From: Megamerina dolium
Taxonomy: Eukaryota > Arthropoda > Insecta > Diptera > Megamerinidae
Assembly (NCBI GenBank): GCA_963854835.1
Contig: OY978526.1
Coordinates: 88,464,846-88,528,845, forward strand
Direction: 5' to 3'
Length of the DNA: 64,000 nt
Both the position numbers and the translations under genes were made by a program. Of the stretch, positions 56,627-64,000 are shown piece by piece. The notes beneath the pieces are model-generated. The model ran no database searches, was not told the origin of the DNA, and saw only the letters and a list, made by a program, of their open reading frames with translations. Each line of letters begins with the position of its first letter. Positions within the stretch are counted from its first letter, which is position 1.

Positions 56627-57358
56627 TCAAAATTCCAGATTGTGATAGTCCAGCCGCATTATCGGCTTTGCCAGATACTCCAAACGTCGCTGATGTTCCA
56701 ACCATTGACGATAGGTCATTCGACGTCGTGGTGCTACATATTCAACCGGTTTCTCCGGTATGGTACAATGCATACGTTCGGGTGGTGTTACGCGCGGCTT
56801 GGCTAAATTCAATACATTCTGTGATGGTTTATATTTGAGAGCCGCACGTATAATGGGGAACCGTAGCTCGGTCCAAAAATCCGTCTCGACCTCAATGTGC
56901 TGAAACCAACGTGGTACTTTGGGCGGTGGAAATGGTCGACCTGGATCATGATGTGCTGGCTGTTTAAAGTGTATTTTCGGTGAATACGGATAGAACGGTT
57001 TCGGTGGGAATGCATATTTAGCACGCGGATGACGTGGCTTACACAAGTCCATAATACGTTGCAATAGATCGTTGAGTGTTTTCTTGCGTTTCTTTTTGCC
57101 TTTGCCTTTTTGTGTTGTCTCAAGTTCAAAGATCAATTCTGGCTGTTCGATCTCTTCGCGTGGTATCGCATTTTTCGCTGCCCAATGATAAAAACGTACC
57201 CAATCGCGACGTGTCATAGGTCCACGTTTTTGCCAACGTGTCAGCTCGCGCCGTTGACGCGGATAATCAAACTGTTTCGGCTGAGAATTTTTTTCACACC
57301 AATCCAACCAACGCGGACGATGTACTTGTGTTTCGGTATATTCTTCTGTTATAGACAT
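56627..57358 (-). CDS. THEG-repeat (testicular haploid expressed gene family) protein, 243 aa, intronless
   Basis: An uninterrupted frame from ATG (57356-57358) to TGA (56627-56629). It is rich in Arg, Pro and Trp and built of diverged copies of the THEG repeat, a short unit with an LAKP-type core: RIMDLCKPRHPRAKY (about 101-115), VLNLAKPRVTPPERM (182-196), RLEYLAKPIMRLDYHN (225-240). Weaker units lie at 15-30 (RPRWLDWCEKNSQPK) and 53-66 (WVRFYHWAAKNAIP). A Lys-rich patch (KGKGKKKRKK, 84-93) lies between. No signal peptide or membrane segment. Mammalian THEG family members are expressed in the male germline and associated with the sperm tail; a testis role here is inference. GC content is higher than the flanks, which supports real coding. 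It lies on the same strand as the AT-hook exons, 10 kb upstream of them. Confidence 0.9.
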   Translation of the reverse strand: MSITEEYTETQVHRPRWLDWCEKNSQPKQFDYPRQRRELTRWQKRGPMTRRDWVRFYHWAAKNAIPREEIEQPELIFELETTQKGKGKKKRKKTLNDLLQRIMDLCKPRHPRAKYAFPPKPFYPYSPKIHFKQPAHHDPGRPFPPPKVPRWFQHIEVETDFWTELRFPIIRAALKYKPSQNVLNLAKPRVTPPERMHCTIPEKPVEYVAPRRRMTYRQWLEHQRRLEYLAKPIMRLDYHNLEF

Positions 57359-58344
57359 ATTAAGATTAGTTTCGATTTAGGATGAGCTTTATTCTTTATG
57401 CGGAGTTTCAAATATATAATTATATATGTATATATATTTATTGATATAGGGAATGCTTGTCTGTTATTGATTACTATCTTGTCTGTAAGTTGGTTTTGAA
57501 TTTGTTTTCCGTGAGATAGCCAAAAAATTTTTGGCACCGAAATTTTAGTTCTCCAGAGGTTTTTTGTGCGTGTAAATTTGAAAATAGATCAAGAAATTAC
57601 TCAAATTTTTTTTGTAAATTGTTTGAATAAAAAAAAAACAAAAAATTTTCCGTCAAAAAATATGTACACTTTCGATTTAAAAATCAAACTGATTTCTGTA
57701 TTGAAATCATTGAAATGTTAGCAAGTTCATATTTCAAATATTAATAATATTTTGGCTATGAACAAATTTATACGAAATAACCACAAAATCATTTTTTTAA
57801 TGTTCCATGAAATTCATCTCAATTCAGTGTATTTGAAAAAAAAAAAAAACGAAATGCCATCTGTTTGTGGTTGAGTACCGTGAGTATGGTTATATGGTAC
57901 TGGGAAGCGTCATATGTAACGCTTGTAATGTGTCAAGATCACACATGCGCATCAGGATATAATTATACATACAGATATTCTTTTTTTTTTTTACTTGCAT
58001 AGGAAAAAAAGGATCAATTTCCTTCTGTACATGATTTTTTACGCTTGGGAATGCATTTCCTGAAGAAAACATTCGTTAAATTCGTGTATTTTTTTAATGT
58101 TTTTTTTTAGTTTCACTGTGGTGGCGTGTGTCTTAATTCAATTTGTGACGTTCAAATCTATTTATAAATCAATCGTTCTTTTATTGAGGTTTTTTATTTG
58201 ATTGAAAAAATATTTGTTCCATTTGGGGATAGAATATTCTAAAAATAATTCTTGTTTCTGGCTATTTTTAATTGGATAATAGATGCATATAGTTAACTTA
58301 AAGTATTACTGAGTCACAGATTTAATGGAAAATTTAGACAAACA
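57359..58344. other. AT-rich non-coding stretch, includes the likely promoter of the THEG gene
   Basis: A TA-rich segment about 55-85 bp upstream of the ATG (57412-57443) could include a TATA-like element; nothing distinctive. The rest is unremarkable. Confidence 0.4.
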
Positions 58345-58644
58345 AGCCTTCTGATCCGTAGGTGTGTGGGTTCAATCCCCGGCTGAGGCAACTTTAATAT
58401 TGAAAATCTTAATGATAAGATCTTTAAGATATTAATCTCAATCTTAATCTTAATATCTTAAAGAGCTCTGTGACAAAGCTCAGAAAAAGTGCTGTCGCAA
58501 GAGGTCTGCCGTTCGGAACTGGCTAAAATAAGTAGGTCCCATCTAATACTGTCCAAAATTTAACACGCACACCACCAGTAATGGAAGAGAAGCTCGGCCA
58601 AAGAGCCCTTCGGGGCTTCAAGTACCACATATAAAAAATAAAAT
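58345..58644 (+). mobile_element. SINE, copy G, with the best-preserved 3' end
   Basis: Starts inside the head (CCTTCTGATCCGTAGGTG), B box GGGTTCAATCCCCGGCTGA, then a run of ATCTTAA-type short repeats replaces part of the body. The 3' half is nearly consensus: AAGAGCTCTGTGACAAAGCT, CAGAAAAAGTGCTGTCGCAA, CTGCCGTTCGGAACTGGCTA, TACTGTCCAAAATTTAACAC, GGAAGAGAAGCTCGGCCAAA. The hairpin GAGCCC-TTCG-GGGCTT (58603-58618) and the tail CACATATAAAAAATAAAATA follow. Confidence 0.87.
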
Positions 58645-59069
58645 ACGAAGATTCTGATGAGACGTTGTTGAAATATCCCGAAAATTATTTCAACCTTTTT
58701 TTTTAAAAACAGTCTTAAAAATTTGTTGGGTCCTTCAGGTCGGAGCAAGAGCATTTTTTATGCTAGTATCTTTCAAGGCATAGGTTCGAAGTTATGGTCA
58801 AAGTTAAGATCATATTAAATTTAAAATTTAAAATGATCTTAACTTTGTCTGCGAAAGACTTTCTGTAGACTTGATGTTACAAAATAATGTTTGAAAAGAG
58901 TTTAGTACATATTAAAGCAGGGAATTTCAAGTTAAAAAAAAAAAAACATTCAGGACCCAAATAACAATACTTCAAATAAATTGAAACGAAACTATGTAAG
59001 AACAGAAAAAAGAATTAATTCGCAGCACACATTGTAAAAGAGTAAAAAACTGCTCAAATTAAGAGAATA
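58645..59069. other. Non-coding stretch
   Basis: Contains a small palindrome (TAAATTTAAAATTTAAAA near 58816). Nothing recognised. Confidence 0.45.
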
Positions 59070-60204
59070 CGACGACGGTCCCAGAACTACCCGACCTAAC
59101 AAAGAAAACAACAAATTTGGGAAAATTTTTCTTTATTTCTAAACATAATCTCCTTTTATCTATTTACCAGCGATATTCTATAGTTTCGATACCCTCTTTA
59201 TAGTGTGAACTGTCTAGCTCATTAAAATAGCCATCTACCGCAGACTTCACCTCTTCATTGTTTGCAAATCTTATCTTCTACCATCAAGTAATTTTTTCAA
59301 ATTTGGAAATAGAAAATAAGACGAAGGAGCTAAATCTGGCAAATAAGGTGCGTGCTGAAGCAATTCGAGCTTTAACTCATTGATTTTGGCCATCGCAATA
59401 GCGGACGTGTGAACTGAAGTATTGTCTTTCGCCAAATGGGGGCTTTTTTCTTAAATTTCATCACTTAAACGCTGCAACAAATAGCAAAATACTCGCCGCC
59501 GTTGATTGCTTTTCCTTTTTGAAGATAATCGATAAAAATTATTTCACGTGCATCCCAAAAAACAAACGCCATAACCTTGCCTGCAGATGGAACTGTTTTT
59601 GCCTTCTTTGGACACGATTCTCCCCTTTCAGTCCACTGTTTTGACTTCTCTTTGTCTCAGAAACATCTTCACGACGTTGTTTTTGTTCTATTGTGAGCAA
59701 ACGCGGCACCCATTTTGCACACAGCTTGTTCATCTCCAAATTTTCGGTCAATATACAATGTAGCTTACGCACCTTTAGCCGGCGATTATCCAATACCATT
59801 TTGTGGATTTTCTTAACCGTTTCTGGCGTGGCCATCTCAATTGGTTGACCACTACGGTGTTCGTCTTGGCAGCTCGTACGACCTCGTTTAAACTCTGCCT
59901 GGTCCTAAATAAAGGAGCAGACTCCCCCAGAGTAGAATCTAGTTCGGCTTTAATATTCATTGGACTGAGACCTTACAAATGAAAGCATTGAACTACATAA
60001 TGGTGACCAATTTTTTCCATGTTTACAAATTCACTGAGGTCGTTAACTTTCGATGGCTCCAAAAAACATACTAAACAACGTGGCGCCTTTAAACTTAAAA
60101 CATATGTTTCATAAGGTTGCCACTTTTCACCAAAGTAATTTTTTTCAAACTACTGTCGCCATCTATCATATATGTCAGGTCGGGTAGTTCTGGGACCGCC
60201 CTCG
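59070..60204 (-). mobile_element. Mariner element, family 5, decayed, both ends present
   Basis: TA at 59068-59069 and 60205-60206. The left end is CGACGACGGTCCCAGAACTA; the right end in reverse complement is CGAGGGCGGTCCCAGAACTA. Both continue CCCGACCT. The minus-strand transposase is in pieces: MATPETVKKIHKMVLDNRRL, KVRKLHCI, LCAKWVPRLLTIEQKQRRED (N-terminal domain), then HAPYLPDLAPSSYFLFPNLK, where the third catalytic Asp has become Ser. Inactive. Confidence 0.9.
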
Positions 60205-61246
60205 TATATTGAAAGAAGAAAGCGAAGAATATTTTATATTGATCTGACAATTACGTACACTAAAATTTTGAGTGGTTGACGAACTTCATCCACATGTATA
60301 TGAACAGAATTAACACAGTACCATTTAAGGATCTTCTGAAGCATCATCACAACAAAAGAAAAGCGATTTCTTTCGAAAATAAAAAATAAAATAAAATTCT
60401 CAAACACAAAATATATGTGTAACACATCATGATTCAATTCAGAATTATATTATAAAACAAAAATATCCAACTAATTAAATGTAGGTATTAAAAATAACAA
60501 TATAATGCAACAATATATTTATATATGAATTAAAACTAGTATAACCCAAAGAATGGCAATAAAATCTGTATAGGTAGGTAGCAGGCCTTTAGAACTGGTA
60601 TAGTCTGCTATACAACAAGATGAAGATGAAGAAAAAATAACACAAATACTCCGCATATAATCATTGTAAAAGGAAAATGTCAACAAGACAGAGAGCGAAA
60701 AGGAATGTTTTAAAATTCCTATTGCATCAGTGTGCTATCAGGAAAATGTTGTCGTCGTCGTCGTCGTCAAACAACATAACGAATAATTGAAATCAACAAC
60801 AACCTACCTATACGTATGTACTCGTACATATCGTGCATAACTAAACAACAACTGCCGATAATAATAAAAGAAATACATAATAATAATGAATGAAGACCAT
60901 GGATTATGGTGTGATGACTACTATGGAGTTATATGATACAACAGTACAACACAACAGCAGAAAAACAAGAACATGTAATATATTTCAATTTGAAGAATAA
61001 AATGTCATTGAAATTGTTTTTCTTCTTTGTTCTTCTCTGATCAAGAAAATTATTGGCAGGTAGTGATTAAAGAACGAAAGACTGACTGAATGTGCAAGCA
61101 AGATAAATTGAATTCAATCAGAGGATCACAACAAACACATTTTGAAAACATCGAAATTGGGTTATGACCTCAAATGCGTGCCACCAATGGAATATCTAAA
61201 AATGTCGACAATTTTATAAGATTCATAGAAAAATAGCCTCAATATA
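60205..61246. other. Simple-sequence-rich non-coding stretch
   Basis: GTC/GTCGTC repeat (60751-60768), many ACA-rich tracts. No gene is recognised. Confidence 0.5.
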
Positions 61247-61967
61247 CCACGTTGATCAAAAAGTTCCCGGAATAACCACCGTGTGGCGCTCCCATCGTTC
61301 CAATTTGAGTTCTGTTTTTTTTTTTTGTTAAGTTGGTACATCTGTTATTGATATTCCCTCTAAATCTTAGAGGGAATATCATATTCATAGCTTGACATTT
61401 TGACATTGCAAATGTTACGTAGCCAAGAGTACATCTATCTCAGTGCTTCCTGCGATTTTTACATTACTTCCTCTCGGCTGCTGAAACGCGTTCCTCGCAA
61501 TGGTTTTTTTAAACTCGATTGAACAGAAAGAAGTCACAGAGAGCCAAATCAGGTGAATTCGGTGGCTGTTGGATGGTATTTGTTGCATTTTTCGTCAAAA
61601 AATTACGAATAATGATGGCACTGTGCGACGGTGCGTTATTCTAGTATCTTTCCGTCGTACTCATAAGCCCAGTAATGATCCTTTTGATGAATGTGGGATC
61701 GGATTCAGCCTCGCAAATCATGTCTTTTGCGATGTCAATACGGTCTCTTTTTTGCATGAAATTGATTGAAAATTATAAAAAATCGCCAACACATACAGAG
61801 ATAGATGTACTTTTGGCTACGTAACTTTTGCAAATATGAAGCTATAACGCTAAGATTTATAGGGAATATCAACAACAGATGTACCAACTTAATAAAAAAA
61901 AAAACTCAAATTGGAACGATGGCAGCGCCACACGGTGGTTATTCCGGGAACTTTTTGGTCAATGTGG
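61247..61967 (-). mobile_element. Mariner element, family 6, with roughly 200-bp terminal inverted repeats
   Basis: TA at 61245-61246 and 61968-61969. The left arm begins CCACGTTGATCAAAAAGTTC; the right arm in reverse complement begins CCACATTGACCAAAAAGTTC. The arms remain alignable for about 200 bp (through GGCGCT(C/G)CCATCGTTCCAA, AAGTTGGTACATCTGTT, GATATTCCCT, TTACGTAGCCAA, AGTACATCTATCTC). Between them are minus-strand scraps of transposase: APSHSAIIIRNFLTKNATNT and PPNSPDLALCDFFLFN (third Asp). Internally deleted. Confidence 0.9.
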
Positions 61968-62807
61968 TAAGTATGTATTATACATGTGTACTGATCATAA
62001 TCATGTGCGAGCAATAATCATATTCATTATTGTTTAAAAATATCGATCATTGCAATGGATATTATTTTGATATTTGCTTATTATTGTGGTAAGGCTTCAT
62101 TCATTTGTTCAAAATCGTCTCTTCTTGTTCTTGCTCTTGAATTATTTGAGTTTTCTGTTGTTTGCATGTTGAGGATAAAATTTGATGGAGTCTTGTTTGA
62201 TATTTCCAAAATACTAAATCAGATGCAAGTTGTTTTTTGGACACTTCTTGAGTTTTAGTGATTTTTGTTGCACCAATTGTAAGAATTTTGTAATTCAATT
62301 GGTCTAAAAAAACGAACAAAACAAAAAAAAAAGAAGAAATGAATCAAATACTTTTATCGTATATTTTTGTTGTTGATATTAATTTAATACGAGTACATTT
62401 GCATTTTCTAATTAATATACTATCGTTATAGCATTTTCCATTTTCATTTCACTAAATACATTTTTCAAATACATTAAATTTCATTACTTGATATTTATTG
62501 TCGTCGTTGTTGTTGGCAATGAACAAAAATCGTGCTGTGCATTCAAATTAATTATAAAAACGTGTCTTATTTTCAATTTTCTTCCTCATTGCATTATTGG
62601 TAGTAAATATGTTTTTATTAATCATATGCCAATACATTATAATTTAATGTTTCTCTCATATTATGAATATTTATATTTAATTTTTACTATATAAATCATA
62701 TTATTTGTATTGTAATGTTTATGTTTAAATTTATTTATTCCTTTTTCAAATATTTGTAATTTTAATTTAATTTAACAACATTTGTAAGTGATCATATACG
62801 ACTACTA
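61968..62807. other. AT-rich non-coding stretch
   Basis: Nothing recognised; the frame at 62319-62101 (minus) has no known domain. Confidence 0.45.
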
Positions 62808-62809
62808 TA

Positions 62810-63894
62810 CCTAGTCAAGTCATAAATATTGATACACAACTAAACGCATTCATTACGAATGCAATATCGTGCGCATTTATTTCATCTTGACTGCGATTTG
62901 ACAGTTGACATTTATGCTTCATTTCCGCATAAAAAGTTTTTGGCATCATCAATGTTTACTATCATGGAATGGGGCAACATGGGAAAAGGCGATATCTGTC
63001 GGACGTTGCGACCGCTTGGAATCACTCGCAATTTTGTGTATCGCGCTGTGAAGTTATTTATGGATACTGGTGGAGTACGAAACCGTTTTAAATCTGTCCA
63101 TCCGCGCACTGTACGAACTCCGAAAGCGATCAAAGCCGTGAAGAAACGATTCGACCGAAAACCGCTGCGAAAGCAGAAAATCTTGTCGCAGGAAATGCAA
63201 ATTTCGCAAAAAATACATGTTTATGAAGACTTGGGACTCAGCACGTACAAGCGACACACTGAACACCTGCTCACGGCCGCATTGGAGGGAAAACACAAGC
63301 GAAAATCGAAAGCGTTACGCAGCGGGTACGCGCAGAGGCAAATTCTGTTTATTGACGAGAAAATCTTCACCGTAAAAGAATCGTTTAATAAACAGAACGA
63401 TCATCTGTATGCTCGGTCATCCAGAGAAGCATCCCAACTCATCCCGAGGATCCAAAGAGGCCTCTGCTCCAGCTCACAAGTCAAAAACGACTCAACTGTG
63501 GCTAAAAAACAACATTCCGGACTTCATATCAACGGATGATTTGCCAGCTGGTAGTCCAGATCTCAACTCATTGGATTACAAGTTGTGGTCCGTATTAGAG
63601 GGCATGGCTTGCTCTACTCGACACCCAAATATTGAGTCGTTGAAGCGAGCCCTTGTCTGTGAAGTGGTAAATTTCTCCATACATGAAATGCGTCTCGCGA
63701 TCGATGAGTGGTCAGATCGTCTCCAGTCGTGCTGGAAGGCAAATGGAAGTCATTTCGAATAAGTTGTTCTAAGATTTGTAGCCATTGAATAACCCAATAA
63801 TAAGAAACAAAAAAAAAAACAGTTTTGAAAAATATTAATTCGTTTTCATATAGCGTCGATTTTTCCTTGTACCAACATTTATGACTTGACTAGG
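62810..63894 (+). mobile_element. maT-type (DD37D) mariner element, internally deleted
   Basis: The left end CCTAGTCAAGTCATAAATAT and the right end in reverse complement CCTAGTCAAGTCATAAATGT are inverted repeats of about 28 bp. The left is preceded by TA; the right is followed by CA instead of TA. The transposase frame (from about 62959) has RTVRTPKAIKAVKKRFDRKP, YEDLGLSTYKRHTEHLLTAA, FIDEKIFTVKESFNKQND (first Asp), HLYARSSREASQLIPRIQRG. A deletion of perhaps 70 codons with a frameshift near 63465 follows, then SAPAHKSKTTQLW, SPDLNSLDYKLWSVLEGMAC (third Asp) and a proper stop at 63760-63762. The second Asp position reads Ala. Spacing to the third Asp fits the maT (DD37D) group. Confidence 0.9.
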
Positions 63895-64000
63895 CAAATT
63901 ACGATAGGTATACATAATTAATACAAGATTTTTTTTACTATAAAAAAAAATTTTTTTTTTTTATTTGTATAATATTTTGGTAGTTTATTGTGGCAATAGC
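63895..64000. other. AT-rich end of window
   Basis: A and T runs only. Confidence 0.5.

Noticed and set aside
56809..57385. Overlapping frames on both strands across the THEG gene
   Set aside because: Shadows of a GC-richer coding sequence; they lack domains.

Overview
The window looks like a piece of an AT-rich, transposon-laden dipteran nuclear genome. A tephritid-type fly is my inference, because a rosa-family (DD41D) Tc1/mariner element, mini-me-type GTCY microsatellite elements and many mariner and RTE relics occur together. There is no bacterial-style gene organisation. Only two stretches look like ordinary host genes, both on the minus strand.

Host genes. (1) The last two coding exons of an AT-hook protein, 46592-46407 joined to 40561-40203. 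The splice sites are good, the codon phases match, and the 5.8 kb intron is full of mobile-element fragments. The 5' part of the gene lies upstream or outside the window. (2) An intronless 243-residue THEG-repeat (testicular haploid expressed gene family) protein at 57358-56627. If the AT-hook gene extends beyond 57.4 kb, this gene is nested in one of its introns on the same strand.

Layout. 0-8.6 kb: RNase H-bearing LINE relics, a short RTE insertion with a perfect 12-bp target duplication, a mariner 3' end, a 178-bp TA microsatellite, and a TTAA-flanked element that contains a LINE relic. 8.6-17.3 kb: simple-sequence DNA with three decayed mariners that keep terminal inverted repeats, then an antisense LINE. 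17.5-26 kb: SINE and LINE relics, including a nested LINE insertion. 27-37.7 kb: a 235-bp deleted mariner, a long SINE copy, a 206-bp tandem duplication, a rosa relic, an RTE relic, a 1.7-kb Helentron/mini-me-like element and a LINE fragment. 38.4-39.7 kb: a complete rosa element with an uninterrupted transposase whose second catalytic Asp is Asn. 40.2-46.6 kb: the AT-hook gene 3' end with intronic SINEs, a mariner and an antisense RTE. 48-55 kb: LINE relics, a hAT-like element enclosing a mariner relic, SINEs and a MITE-like element. 56.6-57.4 kb: the THEG gene. 58-63.9 kb: a SINE and three Tc1/mariner elements with clear inverted repeats (one with roughly 200-bp arms, one DD37D maT type).

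The most interesting structure is a tRNA-derived SINE family with at least nine pieces on both strands. It has Pol III A and B boxes, a conserved body and a 3' hairpin closed by a TTCG loop. One piece sits inside another, flanked by a 12-bp near-perfect target duplication. I did not recognise the family by name. All clade and family assignments come from reading motifs; no database search was possible.
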